A stretch of 64,000 nucleotides of DNA from Micromonospora parva. Lineage in GTDB: Bacteria > Actinomycetota > Actinomycetes > Mycobacteriales > Micromonosporaceae. The notes under the pieces were generated by a model. It was not told the DNA's origin. It did not search any database and saw only the letters and a program-made list of their open reading frames with translations. Location of the stretch: assembly GCF_000718515.1 (NCBI RefSeq), contig NZ_JNZS01000023.1, forward strand, positions 1 through 64,000. The letters are read 5' to 3'. A program made the translations under genes and the position numbers. Positions 54,593 to 62,981 of the stretch are shown piece by piece. Positions within the stretch are counted from its first letter, which is position 1. Each line of letters opens with the position of its first letter.

Positions 54593-54994
54593 TCAGTCAT
54601 CGCCAGGGCCGTCGCCGCCGCCCCAGCCGAGGCCACCGGGACCGGGGGCGTGGTGGAAGCCCGGGTGGTCGGCCACGTCGACGCAGCGCTCCCCGTCCGG
54701 GCCGACCGCGCCGCAGAACAGCCGCTCGGCCCGCTGCCAGGCGTCGGCCGGTGACAGGGCCGCCGCCCCGAGTGCCACCTCCGAGCGGAGCAGGCTCAAC
54801 GCCTCGGCGTACGCCACTGCCAGTTCACGCGCCTCGGCCGGGCCGGGCGCGGTGAAGCCCAGGTGCACTGTGAAGAACCGGTGCGGACGGGTGGGCCGCC
54901 GTGGTGGCCCGATCAGTGACCGCCCGTCGCGGCCTCCGCCCAGTGCTCCGGCCGCTCGCCGCTGCCGCCAGTGCGGCGATCTGTTGTCACGCAT
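54593..54994 (-). CDS. hypothetical protein (133 residues)
   Basis: No family recognised. ATG 54994 has GGGAGGG a few nt upstream. The N-terminal 40 residues are basic and Gly/Arg-rich. The central part (FFTVHLGFTAPGPAEARELAVAYAEALSLLRSEVALGAAALSPADAWQRAERLFCGA) looks folded and helical, and a Pro/Gly tail (HHAPGPGGLGWGGGDGPGDD) ends it. Single gene facing the P450 gene divergently. Confidence 0.7.
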   Translation of the reverse strand: MRDNRSPHWRQRRAAGALGGGRDGRSLIGPPRRPTRPHRFFTVHLGFTAPGPAEARELAVAYAEALSLLRSEVALGAAALSPADAWQRAERLFCGAVGPDGERCVDVADHPGFHHAPGPGGLGWGGGDGPGDD

Positions 54995-55140
54995 CCGCCC
55001 TCCCCGTGGTTGTCCCACCAGCAGCAAACCAGGTTCCGCCGCCCCTGGGAGGGGCCAGCCGCACCGGGGTTCAGCGGCGTCGACCGGGGTAACCGCGGTG
55101 GGCGGCGGCGACCAGCCGCGCCCGCGCGTGAGGAGACCCG

Positions 55141-56403
55141 ATGGCGACCATGCCGGCCGACCGCAGCCCGGACAGCACCCTCGCACTGCTGCGCGCCGGT
55201 TACCGGTTCGTCAGCGAGCGCTGCGAGCGGTACGGCAGCGACGTCTTCCAGACCCGGATCCTGCTCACCCCGACCATCTGCCTACGGGGCCGGCCGGCGG
55301 CGGAGCTGTTCTACGACAACGACCGCTTCCAACGTGACACCGCGATGCCGCTGCGCGTGCAGCGGACCCTGACCGGTCGGGGTGGGGTGCAGGGCCTGGA
55401 CGGGCCGGAGCACGACGACCGCAAGGCCATGTTCATGTCGATCATGACACCGACCGCGATCCGGCAACTCGGCCAGCTCTTCGACGACGAGTGGCGGACC
55501 CGGATCACCGCCTGGGAGGGCGCCGGCCCGGTGTCGCTCTACGACGAGCTGGGCCGGTTGCTGACCCGGGTGGTCTGCGCCTGGGCCGGGGTGCCACTGC
55601 CGACGTCGCAGGTCGAGCGCCGTGCCACCGAGCTGCACGCCATGATCGAAGCCCCAGCGGCGATCGGCCCCCGGCACTGGCGGGGGCGGCTCGCCCGGTA
55701 CCGCGCCCAACACTGGCTCACCGACCTCGTCGAACGGACCCGGGTCGGCTCAGCCCCGGCGCCGGCCGGCAGCGCCCTGGCCGTGATCGCCGAACACCGG
55801 GACCGAGCCGGCCGCCTCCTCCCCCGCCGGATCGCGGCGGTGGAGCTGCTCAACGTGTTGCGCCCGGTGGTCGCCGTCGACCAGTACATCGCCTTCGCCG
55901 CGCTCGCCCTGCACGACCATCCGGCCTGGCGGGAACGGGTCCGCGACGACGACGAGGCCACCGAGCACTTCGTCCAGGAGGTCCGCCGCTACTACCCGTT
56001 CTTCCCGCTGGCGGCGGCCCGGGTCCGGCGGTCCTTCGACTGGCAGGGCCATCACTTTCCGAAGGGCCGGCGGGTGCTGCTCGACCTCTACGGCACCAAC
56101 CACCACCCGGCGATCTGGCCGCAACCTGAGCTGTTTCGTCCGGAGCGGTTCGCCGGCCGCCGGGTGGACCCGTTCGAGCTGATCCCGCAGGGCGGCGGTG
56201 ATCACTGGGCCGGTCACCGCTGCGCCGGCGAGTGGCTCACCATCGACCTGATGAAGCGGGCGGTCACCAACCTGACCGCCGCCATGCGCTACGACGTGCC
56301 GGTCCAGGACCTGGCCCTGGACCTGCACCGGATGCCGGCGCTGCCGCCGCTGGGCCTGACCGTCACCAACGTCCGCCGCGCGCCCGACCTCCGCCCTGCC
56401 TGA
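55141..56403 (+). CDS. CYP152-type cytochrome P450 (fatty acid peroxygenase)
   Basis: A 420-residue P450. The proximal heme loop QGGGDHWAGHRCAGE places the thiolate at Cys361. Arg241-Pro242 in LNVLRPVVAVDQ replaces the usual acid-alcohol pair of the I helix and matches the Arg242-Pro243 of P450 BS-beta. The K helix reads QEVRRYYPFFPLAAARV. CYP152 enzymes use hydrogen peroxide and a fatty-acid carboxylate to hydroxylate or decarboxylate the fatty acid, and no redox partner is encoded nearby, which fits. ATG 55141 has GAGGAG 6 nt upstream. Confidence 0.92.
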   Translation: MATMPADRSPDSTLALLRAGYRFVSERCERYGSDVFQTRILLTPTICLRGRPAAELFYDNDRFQRDTAMPLRVQRTLTGRGGVQGLDGPEHDDRKAMFMSIMTPTAIRQLGQLFDDEWRTRITAWEGAGPVSLYDELGRLLTRVVCAWAGVPLPTSQVERRATELHAMIEAPAAIGPRHWRGRLARYRAQHWLTDLVERTRVGSAPAPAGSALAVIAEHRDRAGRLLPRRIAAVELLNVLRPVVAVDQYIAFAALALHDHPAWRERVRDDDEATEHFVQEVRRYYPFFPLAAARVRRSFDWQGHHFPKGRRVLLDLYGTNHHPAIWPQPELFRPERFAGRRVDPFELIPQGGGDHWAGHRCAGEWLTIDLMKRAVTNLTAAMRYDVPVQDLALDLHRMPALPPLGLTVTNVRRAPDLRPA

Positions 56404-56451
56404 CCCGCCCCACCGGTCACGGTGCCCGGCGAGACGGGTGCCCCCGGCCCG

Positions 56452-57621
56452 TCAGGGATGCAGCACGCTGCGCAGACAGCCGTCCTCCTTCTTCTCGAAC
56501 AGCTCGTACCCGTGGACGCCCTCGTCCAGGGAGAGCGGATGGGTGGCCAGATAGCCGGGCTCGATCTCGCCGGCGGCGAGCCGGTCGAGCAGCATCGGAA
56601 TGTAGCGCTGCGCGTGCATCTGTCCCATCCGCAGCACCAGGGCCTTGTTCATGGCCGCGCCGAGCGGAAACTTGTCGACCAGGCCGGCGTAGACACCGAC
56701 GATGCTCACCGTGCCGCCCTTGCGGCAGGCCATGATCGCCTGCCGGACCGAGGTCGGGCGGTCGGTCTGCAACCGGGCCGCCTGCTTCACCCGGTCGTAC
56801 GCGTAGGTCGGCCCGACGTCGTGCGACTCCATTCCGACGGCCTCGATGCAGGCGTCCGGCCCGCGCCCGGCGGTCAACTCCCGCAGCGCCTCCAACACGT
56901 CGGTCTCCGCGTAGTTGATCGTCTCGACCCCGATCCGTTCGGCGGCGGTGGCGAGCCGATCCGGAAACCGGTCGATCATGATGACCCGTTCGGCGCCCAG
57001 GAGCTGCGCCGAGCGGGCCGCCATCTGACCGACTCCCCCGGCACCCCAGACGGCCACCACCTCGCCACCGGTCAGCCCGCAGAAGTCCGCCGCCATCCAT
57101 CCCGTGGGCATCGCGTCGGAGGCGAACACCACCGAGTCGTCCGGCACTCCCTCGGGTACGGCGAATGCGCCGATGTCACCGAACGGCACCCTGATGTACT
57201 CGGCGTGCGATCCGGCGTAGCCGCCAGCGGCGTGCGAATACCCCAGGATGCCGGCCGCCGCGTGCCCCCACAGCTTCTCGGTGAACACCGGCTGCGGGTT
57301 GGAGTTGTCGCAGAGCGAGTACTGCTCGGTCCGGCAGTACCAACAGCCACCGCAGGCGACCACCGACCCCACCACCACCCGGTCGCCGACCCGGTGCCGC
57401 CGTACGCCGGGCCCGGTCTCCACCACCTCGCCCATGAACTCGTGGCCGAGGATGTCCCCCTCCCGCATCGCCGGCAGGTACCCGTTGATCAGGTGCAGGT
57501 CGGATCCGCAGACACTGCTGGCCCGGACCCGGACGATGATGTCCCCCTCGGCGCGGATCCGGGGCTCCGGCACGTCCCGGACCGCCAGCTTGCCGACGCC
57601 TTCCCAGCAGAGCGCCCTCAC
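56452..57621 (-). CDS. zinc-dependent alcohol dehydrogenase, formaldehyde dehydrogenase-like
   Basis: A 389-residue medium-chain dehydrogenase. The catalytic zinc region reads SSVCGSDLHLINGY and GHEFMGEVVETGPGV, the structural zinc lobe has cysteines in VVACGGCWYCRTEQYSLC, and the NAD(P)-binding motif is VWGAGGVGQ. The long insertion around residues 110-165 and the lobe pattern resemble glutathione-independent formaldehyde dehydrogenases. GTG 57621 overlaps the SRPBCC stop by 4 nt. Substrate unknown. Confidence 0.92.
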   Translation of the reverse strand: MRALCWEGVGKLAVRDVPEPRIRAEGDIIVRVRASSVCGSDLHLINGYLPAMREGDILGHEFMGEVVETGPGVRRHRVGDRVVVGSVVACGGCWYCRTEQYSLCDNSNPQPVFTEKLWGHAAAGILGYSHAAGGYAGSHAEYIRVPFGDIGAFAVPEGVPDDSVVFASDAMPTGWMAADFCGLTGGEVVAVWGAGGVGQMAARSAQLLGAERVIMIDRFPDRLATAAERIGVETINYAETDVLEALRELTAGRGPDACIEAVGMESHDVGPTYAYDRVKQAARLQTDRPTSVRQAIMACRKGGTVSIVGVYAGLVDKFPLGAAMNKALVLRMGQMHAQRYIPMLLDRLAAGEIEPGYLATHPLSLDEGVHGYELFEKKEDGCLRSVLHP

Positions 57622-58256
57622 GCCCGTCCTCCCGTCATCAACGTCTCCCGCATCCTGTCGGTCCTCTTCTCCTGGGCCCGGCTGCGGCCGGACGGGTCGT
57701 CCCGGGTGTCCAACACCTGGCCGCACTCGACCAGCGCCTTCGCCCGCCGCAGCGCGTCCCGCAGCGCCAGGTCCGGTTCGTCGCCGCCGACCAGGCCGAC
57801 CAACCGGCGCAGCGGGCCGGAGCGGTAGCGCATCTCGGCGCGGATCTCGGTGCCGCGGCCCTGCGGGGCCTCGGCCAGCTCGATCCGCCCCAGCTGCGGC
57901 ATCGGCCCGTCCTCGACCCGCCAATGCAGCGTGCCCGCCTCCTCGACGGTGATCTCGGCCTGCCACTGCGTCTCACCGGCGGCCCGGTCCCGGGCCACGC
58001 ACCGCCACCGGCGTTCGTCGAGCTGTCGCAACGTGGCCCAGCCGGCCAGCGCCCGGTCCCGCCGTTCGCGGTCGGCCCAGAAGCCGATCACCTCGTCCCG
58101 GGGCCGGTCCACTGTCACTGCGCGACGCACCACGTACCAGCCGTCCTGCCGCTGCGGCTGATGCCGATGCCGGCGGCGGGCCACCGCCCGCCCCACGCCG
58201 ACCGCCGTCGCCGCGGTGACGCCGAGCAGCGCCCACCTGGTTCCGTTGTTGGTCAT
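57618..58256 (-). CDS. SRPBCC family (cyclase/dehydrase-like) membrane-anchored protein
   Basis: A 212-residue protein. An N-terminal hydrophobic stretch (WALLGVTAATAVGVGRAVA, residues 8-26) precedes a SRPBCC domain (VVRRAVTVDRPRDEVIGFWADRERRDRALAGWATLRQLDERRWRCVARDRAAGETQWQAEITVEEAGTLHWRVEDG). Relatives bind hydrophobic ligands. ATG 58256 has GGAGGAGAG 6 nt upstream. Coupled to the ADH. Confidence 0.85.
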   Translation of the reverse strand: MTNNGTRWALLGVTAATAVGVGRAVARRRHRHQPQRQDGWYVVRRAVTVDRPRDEVIGFWADRERRDRALAGWATLRQLDERRWRCVARDRAAGETQWQAEITVEEAGTLHWRVEDGPMPQLGRIELAEAPQGRGTEIRAEMRYRSGPLRRLVGLVGGDEPDLALRDALRRAKALVECGQVLDTRDDPSGRSRAQEKRTDRMRETLMTGGRA

Positions 58257-58413
58257 CACGTCTCTCTCCTCCACGGAAAACCGGGCATGGACCGCCCTTA
58301 CGGGCAGCGCTACCCGGGGCCCGGCCGTCGAAACGACCCGGCCGTTTGATCCCCGTGATTGCGGGCAGACTCTGCTCGGCACCGGCCGCGGCCCTGTCCG
58401 TCACGGAGTTGTC

Positions 58414-59466
58414 ATGTCCCCGTTCAGCCCCACTGGTGACACCCGGCGCGGTGCGCGTCGGGAGGTCGAACACGAGGGCGCCGGCCCGTCGCCGGTCCGT
58501 CTGCCGATGACGTACGTCCTGCCGCTGCGCTGGCACTCCGACAACGGCCTGGCCGAGCTGACCGACTACCTGCGCTGGCTGTCCGACCGGGTCGAGGTGC
58601 TCGTGGTCGACGGCTCACCTCCGGACCTCTTCGCCCGGCACGCCGACGCCTGGGCGGGGCTGGTCCGGCACCTCCCGCCCGACGTCACCGGTGCCGGGCT
58701 CAACGGAAAAGTGGTCGGCGTACGCACCGGGGTACGCGCGGCGGAGCACGAGCACGTGGTGATCGCCGATGACGACGTCCGGTACGACCAGGCCGGGCTG
58801 ACCGCCGTGCACCTACTGCTCGACGAGGTCGATCTGGTCCGGCCGCAGAACTACTTCGACCCGCTGCCCTGGCACGCCTGGTGGGACACCGGTCGCACGC
58901 TGCTCAACCGGGCGCTCGGGGCGGACTACCCGGGCTCCCTGGCCGTGCGACACAGCACCTTCCTCGGCATGGGCGGGTACGACCCGGACGTGCTCTTCGA
59001 GAACCTGGAGCTGATCCGCACCGTGCGCGCGTACGGTGGCACCGAGGCCGCCCCGGCCTGGCTGTACGTCCGCCGACTGCCACCGGACGCCGCGCACTTC
59101 CGCGGCCAACGGGTCCGTCAGGCGTACGACGATCTGGCGCAGCCGGCGCGCCTGCTGACCGCGCTCGCGGTCCTTCCGGCACTGGCCGCGGCGGTCGCGG
59201 CCCGGCGACCCGGGTTGGTGTTCGGCGCGGCGGCCGGCACTGTCGCGCTCGCCGAGGTCGGTCGCCGTCGAGCGGGCGGTGTCGCGGTCTTCCCCGCGAC
59301 GACGGCGCTGGCGGCACCGCTCTGGCTGCTGGAGCGTGGCGTGTGCGGCTGGCTCGCGGTCGCCCAGCGGTTCCTGCTCGGCGGCGTCCGGTACGGCGAC
59401 ACCCGCATCCGCCGGGCCGCCCACCCGGTCCGGGCCCTGCGCCCACAGGTGGGTGACCGCCCCTGA
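58414..59466 (+). CDS. glycosyltransferase family 2 protein
   Basis: A 350-residue GT-A type glycosyltransferase. The N-terminal domain reads MTYVLPLRWHSDNGLAELTDYLRWLSDRVEVLVVDGSPPD, and the DxD-type site is VVIADDDVRYD. The C-terminal part (ARLLTALAVLPALAAAVAARRPGLVFGAAAGTVALAEVG and more) contains two or three hydrophobic segments, so it is probably membrane-associated. Donor and acceptor are unknown. ATG 58414 has GGAG about 7 nt upstream. Confidence 0.85.
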   Translation: MSPFSPTGDTRRGARREVEHEGAGPSPVRLPMTYVLPLRWHSDNGLAELTDYLRWLSDRVEVLVVDGSPPDLFARHADAWAGLVRHLPPDVTGAGLNGKVVGVRTGVRAAEHEHVVIADDDVRYDQAGLTAVHLLLDEVDLVRPQNYFDPLPWHAWWDTGRTLLNRALGADYPGSLAVRHSTFLGMGGYDPDVLFENLELIRTVRAYGGTEAAPAWLYVRRLPPDAAHFRGQRVRQAYDDLAQPARLLTALAVLPALAAAVAARRPGLVFGAAAGTVALAEVGRRRAGGVAVFPATTALAAPLWLLERGVCGWLAVAQRFLLGGVRYGDTRIRRAAHPVRALRPQVGDRP

Positions 59467-59471
59467 CAGCA

Positions 59472-59509
59472 CGACAGCTCGCGGTCACCGCAGTGGCCGC
59501 GAGCTGTCG
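59472..59509. terminator. bidirectional terminator
   Basis: Perfect 13-bp arms (59472-59484 with 59497-59509), 12-nt loop, in the gap between the convergent glycosyltransferase and DUF3618 genes. Confidence 0.85.
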
Positions 59510-59527
59510 CAACGGTGGTCGACCCGG

Positions 59528-60178
59528 TCAGGGGCTGACCTGGTGCCGGGCCTGCTGGGCCTGGTCCTTGACGTCCTGCGCGGCGGACTTGCTGTCGTCC
59601 TTGACCGCGTGCACGGCATCCTGAGCGGTGGACTTCACCGACGCGGCGGCCTGCTGGGCCGGCTCGCGCAGTTCTTCCTTCAGCTCGTTCGCGACCGCGC
59701 CCAGCTTCTCCGTCACCGCCCCGCTGTGCTCGCTGACCCGCTCCTTGAGCTGGGTCGCGGCCTGCTGCTCACGACGGGAGGCCGGGATCAGCGACGAGGC
59801 CAGCCAGCCGACCCCGAACGCGATCAGACCGGCGGCAAGCGGGTTGCCCTGGGACTTCTGCCGGATCACCCGCGGCGCGCTGTGGGCGGCGTCGCTGACG
59901 GTGGCCGCCGCCGAGTGCGCGGCGTCGCTGACGCTGGAGGCCGCCGACGAGGCGTGGTCGCCCACCGAGTGGGCGGCCTGGCCGGTGCCGTGGCCGAGGT
60001 CAGACGCAGTTCCCATGACCTTGTCCCTCACATTCTGCAGAGCGGAGCGGGCCCGCTGCTTACGGTCGTCGACGATGCGGCTGGGGCTGACCTTGTACGC
60101 CAGCGCATCCACATCGGAGCTGAGGCTGTTGCGGGTGGCTTCGATCTCACGGCGGATCTGATCGGGATCGGTGCTCAT
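59528..60178 (-). CDS. DUF3618 domain-containing protein
   Basis: A 216-residue protein with the N-terminal DUF3618 motif DPDQIRREIEATRNSLSSDVDALAYKVSPSRIV. A long Ala/Ser-rich helical region with heptad-like SVSDAAHSA repeats follows, then one hydrophobic segment (NPLAAGLIAFGVGWLASSLIP, about residues 112-132) and a second coiled region. The start overlaps the holin-like gene by 4 nt. Function unknown; it is regularly found with phage_holin_3_6 genes. Confidence 0.88.
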   Translation of the reverse strand: MSTDPDQIRREIEATRNSLSSDVDALAYKVSPSRIVDDRKQRARSALQNVRDKVMGTASDLGHGTGQAAHSVGDHASSAASSVSDAAHSAAATVSDAAHSAPRVIRQKSQGNPLAAGLIAFGVGWLASSLIPASRREQQAATQLKERVSEHSGAVTEKLGAVANELKEELREPAQQAAASVKSTAQDAVHAVKDDSKSAAQDVKDQAQQARHQVSP

Positions 60179-60642
60179 CGGGTGACTCCCTCCGGGTGTG
60201 GCTTGAGCGCGTCGGGGATCCGCTGCACGCTGTCGTTGGTCTGCTTGAGCCCGCGTACGTGCTGGGCGTTCTTCTTGGCCGCCGAGTAGAGGACGGCGGC
60301 GACCACGGCCCAGATCACGGCCACGATCAGCGCGGCCAGACCGGAGTCCATGACGTTGTCCAGGAACTGCCACACGGCGATGGACACGAAGAGAGCCACC
60401 ATGTAGCCGCCGAAGCCGGCACCGCCGAAGAGGCCCGCGGCCTTGCCGGCCTTCTTGCCCTCCTGGCGGATCTCGGCCTTGGCCAGCTCGACCTCCTGAC
60501 GCATCAGCGTCGACAGGTCGGTGGTGACCTGACGCATCAGGTCGCCGAGCGAGCTGTTCTTCACCTCCGCGTCGGTGTGCGGGGCCCCCGCGGTGGGGTG
60601 GTAACCGGAGTCCAGGCCGGACCCCTGCGTCGGCATGCTCAT
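60175..60642 (-). CDS. phage_holin_3_6 family membrane protein
   Basis: A 155-residue protein with two central hydrophobic segments (FGGAGFGGYMVALFVSIAVWQFL and SGLAALIVAVIWAVVAAVLYSA) between a coiled N-terminal amphipathic region (SLGDLMRQVTTDLSTLMRQEVELAKAEIRQEG) and a basic tail. Despite the name, these chromosomal proteins are not linked to phage. ATG 60642 has AAGGGAG upstream. Coupled to DUF3618. Confidence 0.88.
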   Translation of the reverse strand: MSMPTQGSGLDSGYHPTAGAPHTDAEVKNSSLGDLMRQVTTDLSTLMRQEVELAKAEIRQEGKKAGKAAGLFGGAGFGGYMVALFVSIAVWQFLDNVMDSGLAALIVAVIWAVVAAVLYSAAKKNAQHVRGLKQTNDSVQRIPDALKPHPEGVTR

Positions 60643-60673
60643 GCCGTCGTCTCCCTTCGGATGACTCGGCGGC

Positions 60674-61519
60674 TCACGGGCGCGGGTTGCCGCTGGACGG
60701 CACGCCCGGCAGCGGGTCGGTCTGGGTCACCGGCGGCAGCGGCTGACCGGTGCCGGAGTGCTCCGGGTGGTCGCCCCGGCCGGGCTCGGCGTAACCACCG
60801 GACGCCGGGTCGGCGTAGCCGGCAGCCGTCTGGTCGGCGTAGCCACCGGACGTCGGCGGGGTGTGCGTGCCGGGGGTCGGGTCGAGGTAGCCACCGGCCG
60901 GAACGGCGTCCGGCACCGCGCGAGGCGCCGGCGGCGGCGTCGGGATCACCGCGGTCTGCTCCGGGTCGTACGCGCCCGCACCCCGGTAGCCGGCGGAACC
61001 GTTGCCGGAGTCGTCACCGGCCGCCGAGATGCCACGGGTCAACCGACCCGCCAGCACACCGAGGACCGCCGCGCCGACCAGGAAGGTGCCCGGGTTGCGC
61101 CGCGCGTAGTCGCGGACCTCGGTGACGAGGTCACCGGGCTGGCGCTCCTCGAGCCAGCCGGCCACACCGTGCACCCGGTCGGCGGCCTGGCGGGCCAGCT
61201 CGGTCACCGGGCCGGCCTGGCCACCCTGCTCGGCCATCGAGCGCATCTCGTCGGCCAGCGAACGCAGCCCACCGGCCGCCTTGCGCTGCTGCTCACCGGT
61301 CTGGCTGGCGAGCTGGTTGCGAGCCTCGCCGTACAGGTTGCGGGCCTGCCGGGCCGCCTCACGGCCGACCTCGGTGCCCTGCTCCTTGGCGGTCTGGGCG
61401 ACCGCCCCGCCGGCCTGCGCGGCCTCCGACCCGACCTGGCGCGCCTGGTCGCGGACGCCGCCGCCGTTGGTCGAGGGCTGCCCGTACGTGGAGGAGGTCG
61501 GTGAAAGATCGTAAGTCAT
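60674..61519 (-). CDS. membrane-anchored coiled-coil protein with Gly/Tyr-Pro repeats
   Basis: A 281-residue protein. The N-terminal 130 residues are a charged, Ala-rich coil resembling LEA-like or DUF3618-associated proteins. A single hydrophobic segment (PGTFLVGAAVLGVLAGRLT, about residues 143-161) follows. The rest is disordered, with GGYAD/AGYAD/GGYAE repeats and Pro-rich stretches. ATG 61519 has AAGGGAA upstream. First gene of the three-gene stress operon, with a sigma-B-like promoter. Confidence 0.8.
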   Translation of the reverse strand: MTYDLSPTSSTYGQPSTNGGGVRDQARQVGSEAAQAGGAVAQTAKEQGTEVGREAARQARNLYGEARNQLASQTGEQQRKAAGGLRSLADEMRSMAEQGGQAGPVTELARQAADRVHGVAGWLEERQPGDLVTEVRDYARRNPGTFLVGAAVLGVLAGRLTRGISAAGDDSGNGSAGYRGAGAYDPEQTAVIPTPPPAPRAVPDAVPAGGYLDPTPGTHTPPTSGGYADQTAAGYADPASGGYAEPGRGDHPEHSGTGQPLPPVTQTDPLPGVPSSGNPRP

Positions 61520-61598
61520 GATTTCCCTTCCGCTCAGCAAGTCGTCGCGGTATGTGCTGGGGGGATGCGGCGCGATGTTGCCGCCGCTGACCATTGAC

Positions 61599-61624
61599 CT
61601 ACCCTGCGTTTCGGCTTCCATACC
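61599..61624 (-). promoter_or_regulatory. sigma-B-like promoter of the 60674-61519 operon
   Basis: On the minus strand GGTATG (61619-61624), 14 nt, GGGTAG (61599-61604). The leader to ATG 61519 is about 75 nt. Confidence 0.5.
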
Positions 61625-61749
61625 TCTTCGTGCATTTCTCTGCGCGGCCCACCGGATGAACTTCAAAATGGAGGATCGTCGGGCTGCGTCACGTCGCCGC
61701 TGCGGACAGTGAGGTTCGCGAGGCCGACAGATCCACGGAGGGGGCAGCG

Positions 61750-62241
61750 ATGGCACGAGGCGCACGAGGCGGTCGGGCGGCCGGTCCCCGACCCCGCGTC
61801 CAGCTGGCCGCACTGGTCGTGGCCGGGGTCTTCCTGCTGATCGGTGTCCTCGGCTTCATCCCCGGCATCACCACCGACTACGGCGAGCTGAGGTTCGCCG
61901 GGCACCACTCGGACGCCCGCCTGCTCGGGCTGTTCCAGGTGTCGATCCTGCACAACGCGGTGCACCTGCTCTTCGGGCTGGCTGGCCTGGTGCTGGCCCG
62001 CAGCATCGCCGGCGCCCGCGTGTTCCTGGCCGCCGGCGGCGCGATCTACCTCGCCCTCTGGCTGTACGGCCTGGCCATCGAGGCGGTCAACCCGGAAGGC
62101 GGGGCGAACATCCTGCCGGTCAACGACGCCGACAACTGGCTGCACCTCGCGCTCGGCTTCGGGATGCTGGCGCTCGGGCTGCTGCTGTCGAACCAGGCGG
62201 GCACCGGTGGACGCCTGGACAGCCCCGCCGAACGGCGCTGA
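61750..62241 (+). CDS. DUF4383 domain-containing membrane protein
   Basis: A 163-residue protein with four hydrophobic segments and the DUF4383 motifs LLGLFQVSILHNAVHLLFGLAGL and DNWLHLALGFGMLALG. A GGAGGGGG site precedes ATG 61750. Function unknown. The neighbouring gene downstream is 64 bp away on the same strand. Confidence 0.9.
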   Translation: MARGARGGRAAGPRPRVQLAALVVAGVFLLIGVLGFIPGITTDYGELRFAGHHSDARLLGLFQVSILHNAVHLLFGLAGLVLARSIAGARVFLAAGGAIYLALWLYGLAIEAVNPEGGANILPVNDADNWLHLALGFGMLALGLLLSNQAGTGGRLDSPAERR

Positions 62242-62254
62242 CCTGGCGCTCTTT

Positions 62255-62281
62255 GTTTCGCCGCCAGGCAAACAGGGGTAA
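62255..62281 (+). promoter_or_regulatory. sigma-B-like promoter of the DUF6766 gene
   Basis: GTTTCG (62255-62260), 15 nt, GGGTAA (62276-62281). It lies between the DUF4383 stop and ATG 62306, so the gene can be transcribed independently. Confidence 0.55.
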
Positions 62282-62305
62282 TCGACCGGCGAAGGAGGTG
62301 CGATC

Positions 62306-62965
62306 ATGCCTCGTTGGCTGCGTGACAACGCCCTGGCAGTCGCCATGCTGGGCGCGTTCCTGGTCTTCCTCGTGTTGCAGAGCGTCTTCGGCTGGCAGAC
62401 CCACAACGAGGAGCTGACCGAGTTCGGGGCCGCACCGCTGAGCTGGCCGGCGTACCTGACCAGCGGGCACTTCGCCGAGGCGGTCTTCGAGAACTGGGAG
62501 TCGGAGTTCCTCCAGATGGGCGGCTACGTGCTGCTCACCGCGTACCTGGTGCAGCGGGGCTCGGCCGAGTCCAAGCCGGTGGACCAGACCGACCGGCCGG
62601 AGGACGACGAGCGCCGCGCGACCCCGCAGTCACCCTGGCCGGTCCGCGTCGGCGGCCTGCCGTTGGTGGTCTACCGGAACAGCCTCTCCATCGCGCTGCT
62701 GCTGATCTTCGCCGGTTCCTTCGTCGGTCACCTGCTCGGTGGCACCGCCGCCTACAACCAGGAGCAGGCGCTCCAGAGCGGCGCGCCGCCGATCGGGGTG
62801 TGGGAGTTCCTCGGCACCAGCGACTTCTGGTTCCAGTCGATGCAGAACTGGCAGAGCGAGTTCCTCGCTGTGGGCGCGCTGATCCTGCTGAGCATCGTGC
62901 TGCGCCAGCACGCCTCGCCGGAGTCGAAGCCGGTGACCGTCGCGCACGCCAGCACCGGCGCCTGA
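62306..62965 (+). CDS. DUF6766 family membrane protein
   Basis: A 219-residue membrane protein with four hydrophobic segments in two matched halves (residues about 10-92 and 125-212). The second half repeats the first: NWESEFLQMGGYVLL...SAESKPV is echoed by NWQSEFLAVGALILL...SPESKPV. GAAPLSWPAYL and GAPPIGVWEFL also correspond. ATG 62306 has a strong GAAGGAGGTG site upstream. Function unknown; the family name is from memory. Confidence 0.8.
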   Translation: MPRWLRDNALAVAMLGAFLVFLVLQSVFGWQTHNEELTEFGAAPLSWPAYLTSGHFAEAVFENWESEFLQMGGYVLLTAYLVQRGSAESKPVDQTDRPEDDERRATPQSPWPVRVGGLPLVVYRNSLSIALLLIFAGSFVGHLLGGTAAYNQEQALQSGAPPIGVWEFLGTSDFWFQSMQNWQSEFLAVGALILLSIVLRQHASPESKPVTVAHASTGA

Positions 62966-62981
62966 GGGGGCGACGCGGCAG

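Noticed and set aside
55141..59466. Secondary-metabolite biosynthetic cluster
   Set aside because: There is no polyketide synthase, NRPS, terpene cyclase or RiPP precursor, and the genes point in different directions.
60175..60642. Prophage remnant suggested by the holin-like protein
   Set aside because: No integrase, terminase, capsid or lysin genes are adjacent. Chromosomal phage_holin_3_6 proteins commonly sit beside DUF3618.
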